The position numbers and the translations under genes are program-made. A DNA stretch of 64,000 nt from Pempheris klunzingeri. Its lineage: Eukaryota > Chordata > Actinopteri > Acropomatiformes > Pempheridae. Below the pieces are notes generated by a model. The model was not told where the DNA came from, made no database searches, and was given only the letters and a program-made list of their open reading frames with translations. Position 1 is the stretch's first letter, and every line of letters starts with the position of its first letter. This document shows, in pieces, positions 37,939 through 50,504 of the stretch. The stretch is taken from contig NC_092026.1 in NCBI RefSeq assembly GCF_042242105.1, positions 22,594,691 through 22,658,690 of the forward strand, given 5' to 3'.

Positions 37939-40122
37939 ATGAAGTTTATCATTGGCATTGGAGGGTAAGTCTTATTTAAAGCGCAATTGAAATTAGCAAA
38001 ATCTACGAGTGTAACTCACCTGTGTGACATGAAATGTTTCTTACTTTCAGAGTGACCAACGGTGGGAAGACCACTTTGACAAATAGACTTCTTAAGACAT
38101 TACCCAACAGTTGTGTGGTACATCAGGATGACTTTTTCAAGGTAAGATCAATTAAAGTCAGTCTGCTTTTGAGCTTTTGACATATGATTCACATATGTTC
38201 AGTTTAAAGCTACAGTAACTATTTTAATATGTTAATGTTGCGTTAAAGTAAGTATTTTTTTATATATATATGTTTCATTTGCTATGTTAAATTTGCCCTT
38301 GAAGACATTTTGTGATCAGTAATGAGCCACCAGTCTGACCTACAGATGTCCTGTCATCACAGTAGCCTAGTAATACATCTGGCTGATTGTCTCCTGGACA
38401 GCCAATGAAAGGGCCGAGCGTCCCCACTTAAAGGCAACCAACTCTTTTTACATGATCATTTCCCTCATTTGGCTTAAAAGAAGCCCGAAGATTTTATCTC
38501 CACCACATCCATCTTTCCTTGCTGCATTTAGGGCCAGTAAAGGTTCACCGACCTCCGATTACCAGTTGTTTTTAAAATCAGGGTGACTTGATCTATTTTT
38601 CTTCAACTCATATATACTAAACTGCTAAAGCAATGCAGCAAGGCTGTCGTCTGAGGCTGTACAACGGCCAAAAAAAGCCGAAATCGCAATCTCCAAATCG
38701 CAAAAGCCTGCAGATTTATTTCTTAAGACAGAAGCAGTTCGAGACAGTTTGCTAATCGAGCTGGAAGTTCCATCTTTAAATCAATTGAAGGCAACAGCAA
38801 ACTTTACAAACATAGTTTTGAAATATGAGGGAGCTGTGTCCTAAGGTAGTGCAACCAATATTCCGCAAGCGCAACGTTGGAAAAAACATTTAAACTGCAC
38901 CCAAAACCGTGCGTTACTTTTGGTGGAGACGGGTCCCTGACTTGTCCTGTCCAGGTGTGATCAGCTCCGACTGGTTACTAGGTTGCAGCAATGTTTTATT
39001 GGTGACTGTTATTTCAGAAACCCGATCAAATAGAAGTCGGGGAGGACGGCTTTAGACAGTGGGATGGTAAGAATGGATTTCACGTAGGAAAACCATGCAG
39101 TAATGTACTTTTTCTTTCCTACACATTTCTTTAGTTTGGTAACCAATCAATCCTAAACTTTGTGATATTCTATCATCTATTCTGTGAATGCTACAGACAT
39201 TCACTAACCGAGACTAATGTGTGTGAAAGCACATTGGTGAGGAGCGTTTGTTGCTTGTGTGGTGAAGCCTGCTCTTCTCTCCTCTCTCCTTGTTCTGTAT
39301 CAGTCATCTCTGCCTTGGACATGGAGGCTATGGTCAACACTGTGAAAGGCTGGCAGGAGAACCCGGTCAAGTTTGCCCGCTCACACGGTGTCAGCCTGTC
39401 ACCTGAAGCCGAGGAATCCAACTCGGATGAGAACGGGATCCATATTCTCATTGTGGAGGGGTTCCTCATCTACAACTACAAGTGGGTCATATTTCCCTCG
39501 TATTCGTTTCTCTACACAAGCTCTTCAGTTTAACCTACAAGCCTCTTGACCTCCAAAGCTTTTTTACGCTAATCTGAGCTTCCGTTCCCCTCTGCAGGCC
39601 TCTTATTGACATCTATGACAAGTGTTTCTACATTTCCATTCCTTATGAGGAGTGCAAGAGGAGGAGAAGGTAACAAGCTATCGGAGCGACTCTGACAGAT
39701 TCCACTTTGGTGTTCGACGAGGTATTACAGGCTATAATCTGACACTTGATTCATTATGTCTCTGCAGTACAAGGACTTACACAGTCCCAGACCCCCCTGA
39801 CCTGTTCGATGGCCATGTTTGGCCCATGTACTTGAAACACAGGAAAGAGATGGAGAACAACTGCGACAGAATAGGTACGTTCAGCCAGCTCCTCACCTCT
39901 GAAACAAAATATCAGTGACCTTTAATGCGTCTACATTGCTCTGACTCCCTGTACCTGTTCCTAACTTAGCATAAAAGCTTCTGATTGCCGGCTTAAATGA
40001 CTCTCATTCACCTCTAACTTGTCTTTTTCTGGACAGAGTACCTCGATGGGATGACATCAAAGGGCGATATTTACAGCAGGGTGTATGAAAGTGTTCAAAA
40101 CTCCCTGCTGAACAACTTATAG
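37939..40122 (+). CDS. nmrk2: Nicotinamide riboside kinase 2
   Basis: This kinase phosphorylates nicotinamide riboside to NMN with ATP in the NAD salvage pathway. NMRK2 is the muscle-enriched paralog, also known as muscle integrin-binding protein. Seven coding exons give 202 aa: 37939-37964, 38051-38141, 39018-39066, 39304-39481, 39598-39669, 39768-39874, 40037-40122. All join in phase with GT-AG borders. The start MKFIIGIGG leads into the P-loop [10 protein letters not shown] (residues 8-17), and HQDDFFK (33-39) carries the catalytic Asp region. Diagnostic NMRK2 words are [60 protein letters not shown] and [10 protein letters not shown]. The protein ends QNSLLNNL, so it lacks the longer C-terminal tail of human NMRK2 (about 230 aa). 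The TAG is followed directly by a splice donor (GTAAAT), so a 3' UTR intron is expected. Identity is firm. Confidence 0.95.
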
Positions 40123-40213
40123 GTAAATAAAAGACTGTAAAAATAGATTCCCTGGCAGAACATTGACAACTAATCAACATCTGAGTAACTTCTCTCCTTT
40201 CTCTTCTCTACAG

Positions 40214-40562
40214 CACGACGGGGACTGCAATGGATTGTGTATAGACTTGTAAATATCATTTTGAGCCAATGTGTAACACCGGTTCTGTACTTCTAGCCCG
40301 ATTTGTAAATAGTTAATCCTGTAACTTATAACTAATGGCAGAAGCGTTGTCTTCTGTCTAATCCTGTGTAACTTTTTTCTAAAAGATAAGCCACCTCTGG
40401 ACTGCCCAGTGTTAAACATCAGCGACAGATCTCAGCTCTGACATTGTTGAATATGAAATGATAAAACGCCCACTGGGAGGAAGGATTTGTGTCTCGCAAC
40501 TTAATGAAATGACTGAATCCACTTTGTTTCCTGTTGTTATTTTTTGTTTTGGTTGTAACTCA

Positions 40563-40602
<40 letters not shown>

Positions 40603-40746
40603 AGTTCCTATAAAGGTTCTGTTCAGGATCACAAATCTCACGTTTTACAGCACAAACATTTATGCACGTCGAGGATGACTGATAACATCCTGCGGCTCTT
40701 GAGTAGGACTCTTTATCACCAAGATTAGATTTAGAGCCTCAATAAA
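40214..40746 (+). other. nmrk2: nmrk2 3' UTR exon with poly(A) signal
   Basis: An acceptor (CTCTACAG) at 40213 pairs with the donor just after the nmrk2 stop codon (40123), giving a 91-bp intron. An AATAAA at 40741-40746 can end the transcript. A (CA)n microsatellite lies inside this putative UTR at 40566-40600. Confidence 0.5.
40566..40600 (+). repeat. (CA)n microsatellite
   Basis: About 17 perfect CA units, read directly. It lies in the presumed 3' UTR of nmrk2. Confidence 0.97.
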
Positions 40747-43700
40747 ACTGAATCACAGTGAATGTTTTCCTCTGAAAGACAATGGACCAACTTTTATAGC
40801 TCACAGGATGGAAAAGGAGAAGAAGGACAAATGAAGGTGATTCAGTTTAACTCAACCGTGATTTCATACATTAGGACATAAAAATATGAAAACAACGTTA
40901 AAGGTGATTTATTTTCCATCGTCCACTTGAGTGCCTGGAACTGGGACTTTACTGCCACACTGGGACGAGGGTTTATCTTTTTTCTTTTAACTATTACAAC
41001 TATAACTTTTATAACAATTATTGTTTTACTGTTCAGTGATTATAAAAAGGGAAAAAAAAAAATCTAACAATGTCTGAATATTTGCGTGAGGATGAGTTCT
41101 CTGGACATCCTAAATTTGTTTTGGGTGTCGAGCTCAAATTGTCAACAATATTTTTACCATTTATAAGAAAAAAATGCGAGTGTAGTAATGAATGAGCAAA
41201 GAAAAAAAAGGTCACTGTCATCTGATGAGGAACATCTATCAGGTCACAATGTCTAAATGAAAATATCTGCCTCATTTCTATAAACTCTGTTTCTCCTTCA
41301 TATGCAGCCATGTCCACATGCATGGAGGGTCAGAGTCCGCCACAGAATATACTCTAAGTGCCCAAGAGCCGTGCTGAAAGTGGGCTTTTGAGCCTGGGTT
41401 GTTTGGTTGAACATATATAGAGATATTCTATATCTTTTCCATATTCTGGCCTGTAGCTTTGCAGAATATAAAAGCAAAAGTTTCTGTCTTTCTGTCCCTC
41501 TTAGTCCACTTTATCTTACTTTATATCTTATCTGAAAGATCAAGCGTCCTCTCTAAAATCACCCACATTTCTCTACCCTCGGCAACACTATCTCCACAGA
41601 AATGAGGGGAAACATAAAGCAGTAAATTCTCACTTTTATTGATATTTCAATATCAAAAGCCCAGTGAATTATATTTTAACCTTGAGGGTTGTATTTCCTA
41701 TCTGCACCATCACTTTTTAGCATTAAAATAAATGACCTGTGTCTGACCAGAAGTGGTGACTATGACATCAAAGAATTAATAGTCCGAGCACATAATACCT
41801 TTAAATCTGTGGTGACATACAGGAATTTTCTGAATCTCTCTTTCCTCTGCTGATCATATAGATAACATCACGCTCTACATTAACTCCGTCTCAAGACCTG
41901 GCAGATGCACAGAGGCTGTGCTGGGGGGGTTCGGGGTCTTGTGATACGTTTCTGGGAGTCTTTACATGCCAACATTTGGCCTGGAGCAGAGGGTAGCTGG
42001 TCCATCGGTTTATATTTAGGCTAAGTGCCTCGGGTGTTTGGGGAATATATTTAACAGATACTCAGCCAATTACTGACCCACACGCCCACTTTACGCTCCA
42101 CAGCCTGGTCTGACTCGGGGGCCGGTCCCCACACGCCACCACTGGGTGGGTAAGGTGAGAACACTGTGGGGTGGCATGTGCTCTTACGTCACCCGCCGCC
42201 ATGGCAACCTCTAAAGTACAGCTGGGGCAACCATATTTGGGTCGAGAGGCAGGGACACAGGAGACGAGCGGCTGTCACATGCTGTGCAGACCCCCTGTGT
42301 GACTGAGCGAGGACCCCTGAAGCATGTGAACAGTTGTGGTCGGACCACTCAGTGAATGACAGGAATATTTATGGGTGCCGCGCTGTGACAAAACACATGT
42401 GAACAACTGAATCTTCACTTTGGCATTTACCAGAAATATATATTAATATTAGTATGTGGTTTATAGCACACTGTAATGTAGACGTAAGGAGATTTTCAGT
42501 GCTTATTATATCACAATTATAAATTCTCCAATTAAGTCATGTTTTATATTAGAAGTGTTTCACCATGTTCTTGTCATTCATCTGTTTATAACTATATTAA
42601 AGGGTCAGATAAACCATTACATTTTAATGTACTGCTTATAAAAGAACAGGTTGTCCTTGTTTTTATACACTGATTCAGTGTTTAAGAGGCCACAGAAAGG
42701 CTAATATTGTAACTGGCACTTGATCCTGATGGGTTGATCAGTGACTTAAAACCTAAAAAGAAATAATAAAATAAGATACGCAGTGCTGATTCATCCTGCC
42801 AGTAGGGGTTCACACCACCAACTGAGGAGATAACAGACAACAGCAGCTCCTCTCCTACAACTTAGTCACAGCCAGAAACTTAGACCTCTGTTCTGGAAGA
42901 AGAAGCAGATCCCTGCAGGCAAACGATGGCTTAATAAATCGATCAAGGCTTTTAGGCTAAGGGACAGACTTCATTCTTGTTGTTTTGCACCAGGGAGCAG
43001 GAGAAACACAGCTTCGTTCCTTTAACGAGATCTGACAGCCTCTTACCAACATAGAGTCCCAACATTAATCCTCTAAGTCCACCTCCTCCAAGTCAAAGTG
43101 CTCTGGTGTTTTTCCACCGTCTTTATTTCCTTTATTTTTTGTTGTTGTTGTTAAGCAGAGCTAGTTTTGTGAATTCATCATAAAGCAAACATAATAAATA
43201 TAACACACATTAAGTTAACATGATTATAACTCACATTACCACCATTTATTACACTTCTAATTGTAGTTCAGCATTTATTTATTTTATTTCTATTAAATTT
43301 GTCTGCATTTTGTCTTGCTTGCTGTATTTGTTTTACCCATAATATCTAAATCATTTATATTGATTCCTGTGTACTTTCTAATAAACTAATGAATAAATGA
43401 ATAAATACATTTTGTGCAGTAAAAAATACATAAATAAACTATGGGTGGATAGTAATAGTGTTCAGCAGTCTCTTACAGTGCACCATAGCGTCTTAGTTAA
43501 TCTTAAAGGCCGAGATAACCCCTCAACTTCAAACGGTATTAACATTTCACTTTGGGTTAAGGGACCACCAGAAGTGCTTTAAAGACAGTTTTTAATGGAT
43601 CACGTATTAAGTGCCCTCCACACTAATTTGTCACGTGTAGATCGACAAAACGTGAATACAGATACAGATACAGCAGCATGCTGCTCAAAGCTGAAACGTG

Positions 43701-46050
43701 AGGAGGGCTGACCACCCACATCTTGGCAAAGATTAATCAGCGATAAGCAAGACATGTGTCACAAGAAACCTGATAATCTGCGGCCCTGCAGTTGTCAAAT
43801 AATGTATTTATTAGACATTTCTAGTTTAACTCAGGTTAAAGCTGCACAATCAACTCAGGTTTATTCAAAAAGTAAGTGGGAGAGCGTCCCACAACAGAGT
43901 GAAATCACTTTACTCAAACATTTTATTCAGCATCTCACCTGTATTGTCTCCCCATGATCTGTGGTAAACCCTCTGGCTCTATCATTTAGTTGTAAACTCC
44001 TCAGACTGGCAGTGTGAGGCCTCAGGGGAAGACAACAGGTGTATTCCTTGTGGGGAAGTTTTCTTGTGGTAAAACCATTTTAAGACCATCATCTTCGTTA
44101 AATCTCACAAGAAGCAAAGCTGTGAGCAGCCCTGGATACCTAGATTCATGGGATAAGATATATTCAAAGCGTAAAAGAATTAGTCTTTCAGACGGGGAAA
44201 GATCTGCTGCTGCTGTAGGTGTACCAAGAAAACAACCAGAAACTGTTTGTTTTATTTCCAAGCACTCCTAATTTACAGTAAAGATTAGTTTTTGTGGCAA
44301 CATTTGTTGTGATTTGTTTACTTCCAGGTCAGACACACAAGAAAGACTGAATTCAACATTAATACTTACTGGCTAAATTTTGTGGGTTACATGTCCTGCT
44401 CAGGAGGTCTTGTGCCAAACCAGTGTCGAGGATCTCTGGCTCTTATAAATCTGGACTGCAGCAGACAGCAGGGCGGGGCTGGACTTTGGACCAGGGGAGG
44501 GTTTCTTTGACTAAGAATAGAAAAGCACACATGCTCACCATCCTGATGCCCTATTTGGCTGAAGAAACACACACCACAGCACTTCGTCTGAGAGGTGACA
44601 AACACTGAGCTGTGTGTTTCGCCTCTGTGCATCACTGTGTGTGTGTGTGTGTTTATGTGTGTGTGTCTTATTCAAATTGTGCCTTACATCAAACAATCCA
44701 AGTCCCTTACCTGAAAAAGATGATAGTGATCTTAACAATACCATCGTTGTGTGCAGAGGAAACAGGCTGCTCATCAGAGACTTTAAGGAGCTCAGACCTC
44801 TGGGCCCTTTTCCCCTTTTAACACATACATTTAAACACATGCAATGAACCAGACTACTTGATGTTAGTGTTGCCAGTCTCTCAGTGAAATGTGCTGTGTG
44901 TTACTGGGATATTTCCAGAGAAGGCCTTTATTATTAAAAGATCTGAAAACTTCTCAATTTCACCTGCACATGAAAATTGTATTTATTTTTATTTATAATT
45001 TTATAGAATTCGATTAGTTTATAAATAAAAGATATATATTATAATGGAGGATTTTAAGGATACAGGATATATTTGGGAGGTTAATGTCTCTGTTTTCAGG
45101 GGAAATAATTATTTGCAGTTATTGTTGAGTTTATCTACATTTAGACATTTAGGCGTAAAACTATTAAAAGTTTAGAATTAAGCCAAATATTGGTGAAGTT
45201 GATAATATAGTAGATTATGAACTGTTTTGTCAACCATATGTTCAAACACACAAAAGAAACTCACGCATGAATTCGGCAATAAAGAAGTTTTCCTCCATGG
45301 ATGATAAAAGGCTCCTGGGTGCAGACGGTGTGTTCAGGCTGCTAAACACTAGAAGCAGCCTGCCGCCGTGTGGTGGAGGTTTGTTGCAGCACGACGACAT
45401 GAAGCCCTGCAGAGCAGCCTCTCCAAAGTTGTTACACAAGGTTAATAGATTTATTTAAAAACTACCATCTGATATTTGTTTATTCATATTGATAGGATTG
45501 ATAGGAACAAACTAAATATTCAGATTCATTCGGTTTTGTAAAGGCATTGATACAATAATCCAATAATCCTCTAGTTTATATTTTCAGCAGAAGACAAAAA
45601 TCAAAAACTAACCTCTTTTTCAACAGCTCTAACTCTACTGGCCGGACTGGTACTAGAAAATAACTTGATTGAACGGTAACATTTAGATGACTTCAGTTCA
45701 CACCCGTGCGTAAAGTTTACTGAGCAAACGTCCTTGTGTAACTCTTGTGTAACAGAACTAAGCCACGGCACAGCATGGGTTAAATTTCTTGCTAGAAAGT
45801 TTGACTTTGCGCAAGAAAACTGGGCTGAATTCGATAAATGAACAGGAAAAAAGGCTCCAGCCCTCCTCTGCTCTCCACTTGTCAGTCCTCCTGAGACCTG
45901 ATATGTGGTTCTGTGTGAGAGCTGGAACTGAGAGCGCGCTCCTGCTTTTCATCCACTTTCCACAAAGCAACATCTGTGCGAACAATTCATCTCACAGTCT
46001 GATTTATCATTCACTTCCACAGGGGATTTATTGTTCCTAGTTTTACTGCC
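40747..46050. other. Intergenic DNA between nmrk2 and the lysyl oxidase gene
   Basis: Mostly AT-rich with no credible exon. The notable exception is the GC-richer block at about 42000-42370, listed separately. Short TG runs occur at about 44636-44665. The last few hundred bases before 46051 should hold the lysyl oxidase promoter and 5' UTR; no clear core promoter motif was seen. Confidence 0.5.
42005..42245. promoter_or_regulatory. Candidate muscle-type regulatory module (MEF2, CRE, X-box-like, E-box, CArG)
   Basis: Within 240 bp the sequence has a full MEF2 consensus match TTATATTTAG (42010-42019), a CRE/ATF-like TTACGTCA (42184-42191) and an RFX-type CCATGGCAAC (42199-42208). It also has an E-box CAGCTG (42219-42224) and a perfect CArG box CCATATTTGG (42231-42240). 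E-box, MEF2 and CArG together are typical of muscle regulatory DNA. The block lies 1.9 kb past the stop of nmrk2, a muscle-enriched gene, and 3.8 kb before the lysyl oxidase start. Motifs are seen; function and target gene are inferred. Confidence 0.35.
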
Positions 46051-49000
46051 ATGGCAAGATGGTCACTTTTATTTTTATACTTTTTCCAAGGACTACATCC
46101 CTTCATCTTTGGGCAGCAGCAGCGCACCGCTGGCCCCTGGCGGCACCGGATTCAGTGGGAGAACAACGGGCAGGTTTATAGTTTAATGAGCACCGGATTA
46201 GAGTACCAGGCTCCGGTTAGGTCCAGAAGCCAGTCGAGGGTTTATATGAGCAGCAGGAGGGATGGCACCAGGAGCCAAATGCCGGGAGCGCACAGAGGAG
46301 CGACGCTTGTAAGACCCGGACAGGCTGAGACCAGACAGCTCAGGACTGATCCTGTAGAGCTAGGATCCACTGTGCCAGGACAAGGTGTCAGGCGGTATGG
46401 GCACTTTAGTGGCCGTCCGTCAGGGGCCAGACACCAGCCTGAGCGCCCTTATGGAGCAGGAGCTGTAGGGTATCCAGGCGCACTACGTTTCAACCCTGAG
46501 CACACCAACACCATCAACGCCTCTGCACCGGGGTCTTTTACAGATTTTCCAGGCAGGAGAGGAGGTGTCGGTGTGGATGCTACTGCGCTGCACACCAGGG
46601 GGGGAGAACCAGGGCCCGGTGCGCAATATCAGCAGCTACGCGCGGTGCCAGAGGTGACGTCTGTCTCCAGGCAATCCGCGCAGACGGATCACTCCAACTC
46701 AGCATATCCAACAACTCTGGAAAGGGAATCTGAGGCTCCTGCTCCCTTCCCTGCACCCAGTGAGGATGTTTCAAACGAGGCCACCGGTAATGGAGAGAAC
46801 ATGGTTAACGACGACCCACGAAACCCGTTTAAAAACCACAGGAATTCAGTTTTCTACAACCCTTATCCCACAAGAGGGAGGTCAGTGGCCCGCACGCGCC
46901 GTCCGCCTGGCACAGGACATGGAACAAGATATTTCCAAAATGGTAGGCCTAAGTTAAGTGTCCTGATCATGTGAAATGAGTTTATTCCTCTTAATTGGCT
47001 TGGATTTAGATAATCTTAGACCAACATGATGGTTCAGCAGCAGCGTCAGTATGAATAATCATCCGTTACATTAAAAATATGTTGGGTTTCAGCTGGATTT
47101 ATGAATACGTACAAGCAAATTTGCACAACTTAATGTCTCCCTCACTGAAAGGGAAAAACTGAATGACAAAAAGGGGGAAAAGAATCTAATTCGGGCTTTG
47201 GATCCCATGACAGCTCAGGAATGTGAAACACTTTGATTTTTGCCAACAAACACAAACAGCTGCTCTCATTTTAAGCCTGGCCTCCATCTATTTCAGTGAA
47301 TTCTCAGCACGAATAAACCGCCAGCATTAAGAGCTCAGAATTACAGAAAAACAACTTGGACTGTCCCTTTATCTCCTCTCCCAGGACTGCCAGACCTCGT
47401 GCCAGACCCATATGCCATCCAGGCAGGTGCTTACATCCAGCGTATGCAGATGTATGCGCTCCGCTGTGCAGCTGAGGAGAACTGTCTGGCCAGGTAACGT
47501 TTGGAGCCAAAAGTGCCTCAGCACGTAGACACTGACGCAGACACACTCACACCGACATACACTCTCACACACACAGGTAGTTTTGTTTGTTTCAGCGCAT
47601 TGTTTGGTTGTTTTATGTTAACCTTCATAACCGTTCTGTTGATAGAGTCACAGAAACTGTTTGATCTTATTATGGAGCAGTGATTCTCCAACATGATGTC
47701 CTGCCAAGACATAAATGTTCTGGATTGGTTTTCCCAAAAGCATTAAGCACAATGGAACAAACCCTTTGCACTCCGTTACTTTTGAGAAAACTAGTTCCGG
47801 GAGCTCAGCCAGTAGCATTTTCCAGCGCAGCTTATGCCCGTTTCCCCTGTGCTCCATCCAAGGTCGGCTTATGGACTCACCGTGAGAGACATCGACTTCA
47901 GAGTCCTCCTGCGGTTCCCCCAGAAAGTGAAGAACCAAGGCACCACCGACTTCCTTCCTGTCAAGCCGAGATATCAGTGGGACTGGCACAGCTGTCACCA
48001 GTGAGTTTACTCAGCCTACAAGTGGAATGACCTCATGTTATTTAAATGTTATGGCTGGCACAGCTCCATTCAGCTCTGATATGACCAAAAAAAACAACCT
48101 CAAAATTCACTTAAGAACAGAAAAATGTGATCTTAAAGGCTCCTGAACCCTATTTTTTTTTTTCCTGTTTGTGTTCTACATCCTCAGACACTACCACAGC
48201 ATGGACGCCTTCAGTAACTACGACCTGCTGGACGTAGTCACCGGACGTAAAGTGGCTGAAGGTCACAAGGCCAGTTTTTGCCTTGAGGACACGGGCTGTG
48301 ACTCTGGATTCAGGCGGCGCTACGCCTGTACGTCACATACACAGGTAAACGTTCTCCGTCACTGAGATCAGGATTTCTTCTACAACAGACACCTGAGGAA
48401 AAAACACCGTCACAGACATCTCTGAATACGTGAACAAGAAGAGGAGTGGGAGATTTAAATGAAATGGTAAAAATTGCTGGAAGTCATTCTTCCCAGATTT
48501 AGTGTTTACCTGCAGGGCCTTGATCCAAAATCATCATCCGTATCACAGCCCTAAATATAAATCTCATCAAACTGGAGCTTTCAGTCAATCAAATGCTCAT
48601 AACATGCATCAGGAGGAATGCTGAAATACAATATAATATCCACCAAATAGAAACATGACTCACTGCAAATGGCTGAAAGAAAAAGGAATTCGGTGCCATC
48701 TTTGAATTTGTTTGTTTTGAAATCATTACAAGATGTAGTATGTCTAGTATAAATCACTGTCCACCTGCCAAATGTTGTTTTTCCACCCCTTGTAAGTCGC
48801 CTTCTACAGAAATGTGAGGAGAAGGTCATTAAGAACTGTGATGCCGAGTATGACGGGTTGGATCTCGTCAGTCTTGAGGTCTGGTCTGGACAAGTGTAGC
48901 TTTTACTTTGAGCAGAGATGTAGCATACTGTAATACACTTCAGCAGGAGCCCTTTATACTATAGTGCTTAAACTGTACTCAACAAAGTTGGATACTTACA

Positions 49001-50349
49001 AGAGAGAAATTTATATTTTTGGATGGTCAAAATCCTGATCGTACACACTATAATGCGACCAGATGCCAGCTTTCATTAGACTTGCTTTCAAACTCCACAG
49101 CTACAGTTTTTAACGCCAACCTAAAAACTCTGTGAGCCCTTGTTGAGATCACTGAGGGGACGTCACTTTCTTCAGACTTGTCAAACCTCCTACAGAGACA
49201 CAGAAGACACGTTTTCACAGGCAGTGTCTCCCATTCAATGAGTAAACTTGGTGGAATGCCCCTTTAAACGACAAATGACTAATTCTGGTAAAGCATAAAG
49301 AGAGAAAGACTTTGCAATTATTCAATCGAAGTCAGCGAACCTACATCCCTCGATCCATATAGTCCACCATTTTCATTTTGGATCACTTTTAGCACAATGT
49401 GTGTGGAGCTCATAGTTTCTTTGGAGGATATTTTCATTTTATCTTACTTAGTGTTGTTTACATACTGAAGGCTAACAAGGTCATGAGTGCACAGTTACTT
49501 TTGTTTGGAGTTTTTTGAAAATCTTCCATATCCACTCCTGAGAAATGTTTTCATAACTAAAACTCCAGTGTATGCCAACAAAAGAAAAACATCCTGAGGA
49601 CATGGGAATATTTATTATATCTGTTGTCTGGACTCTGTGATTCTGGATTTTCGCTACTTAGTGCTGGTTTCTTATAACAGCTTTGCTTCCAAAAAACTGT
49701 TTGTTTAACTAAAACTCAAATCTGCTTCATTTGCAGCGCTTGTAGGAAAATTGTAGTCGGAGTCATCTAAAGAGTCTGAGTCGAGGCTTTAAACCACACT
49801 GGGGGGGGTTGGGATGTGTTTTCAGGGACTGAGCCCGGGATGCCATGACATCTACGCTGCCAACATCGACTGTCAGTGGATCGACATCACCGACGTTCCT
49901 CCAGGAAACTACATCTTGAAGGTAACGCGTGTCACATTAACTTAATATCAACTGTCTTTCTCTCTAACCTGTCTGCAGAGCTGCTCAAACCAGTTTTCAT
50001 TTATGATTTTTTTCAGGTTACCGTTAATCCCAATTTCCACGTCCTGGAATCAGACTTCACCAACAACGTAGTGAGATGTGACATCACATACACAGGAATA
50101 TATGTTCAAACACGCAACTGTAGAGTTACAAGGTACCGTACAAGTGTTTCTGCTGAACTTGAACACTCCATGTTTATTTTCACTTTAAACATTTATATCC
50201 TTTATCTCGACAATCTTAGAATTTATAGGTTATTTACAGAATTAAAAACATTAGAGAAAGGAAGGAAGCAAATCAATCAGAGAGATGCTTTTGACAGTTT
50301 GGATATCTGTGTTTATGTATCTCTTTTTCTTCCCTTTTTCAGGGGTTGA
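46051..50349 (+). CDS. loxl5: Lysyl oxidase (LOX/LOXL1/LOXL5 clade, probably loxl5)
   Basis: A secreted copper amine oxidase that oxidises lysines of collagen and elastin to start cross-linking. Seven exons give 504 aa: 46051-46942, 47385-47493, 47863-48000, 48188-48344, 49826-49921, 50017-50132, 50343-50349. Exon lengths 109, 138, 157, 96 and 116 equal those I recall for human LOX. Signal peptide is residues 1-21. An Arg/Gly-rich propeptide starts with [18 protein letters not shown] (30-47). [10 protein letters not shown] (251-260) aligns with the BMP1 processing site, with Asn in place of Gly before the conserved Asp. The catalytic domain has the copper ligands in WHSCHQHYH (375-383), the LTQ cofactor pair Lys407 ([11 protein letters not shown]) and Tyr442, and ends NCRVTRG. 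It lacks SRCR domains, so it is not LOXL2-4. Linkage to atcay/nmrk2 (not the LOX or LOXL1 neighbours) points to LOXL5, a branch lost in mammals. It could be another LOX paralog. Confidence 0.88.
49040..49267 (+). repeat. Probable fragment of the TTAA-flanked MITE-like repeat (in loxl5 intron 4)
   Basis: The right end TGGAATGCCCCTTTAA (49252-49267) matches the right terminus of the element at 27691-28027 and of the copy at 13620-13838. Internal similarity is weaker and no left terminus is visible. It lies inside intron 4 (48345-49825) of the lysyl oxidase gene. Confidence 0.4.
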
Positions 50350-50498
50350 AATCCTCCTATTCTATCTGCAGGAGTTTTGCAGCAGACATCTCTTCCTGTA
50401 CTGTCAAACAACATCAACTCTGACTACCAACAAGTGCAATCGGTACAGTGTTTGATTTGTAAATGTGTGCCACACAATCTTGTGTTGCATTTACTGGA

Positions 50499-50504
50499 AA
50501 TAAA
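50499..50504 (+). other. loxl5: Poly(A) signal of loxl5 (proximal)
   Basis: AATAAA 150 nt after the TGA. A second AATAAA at 51211-51216 offers a longer 3' UTR of about 0.9 kb. Confidence 0.5.

Noticed and set aside
47680..48030. 116-codon frame overlapping lysyl oxidase exon 3
   Set aside because: It is in the wrong frame; the true exon 3 (47863-48000) is read in another frame and matches the LOX catalytic domain exactly in phase.
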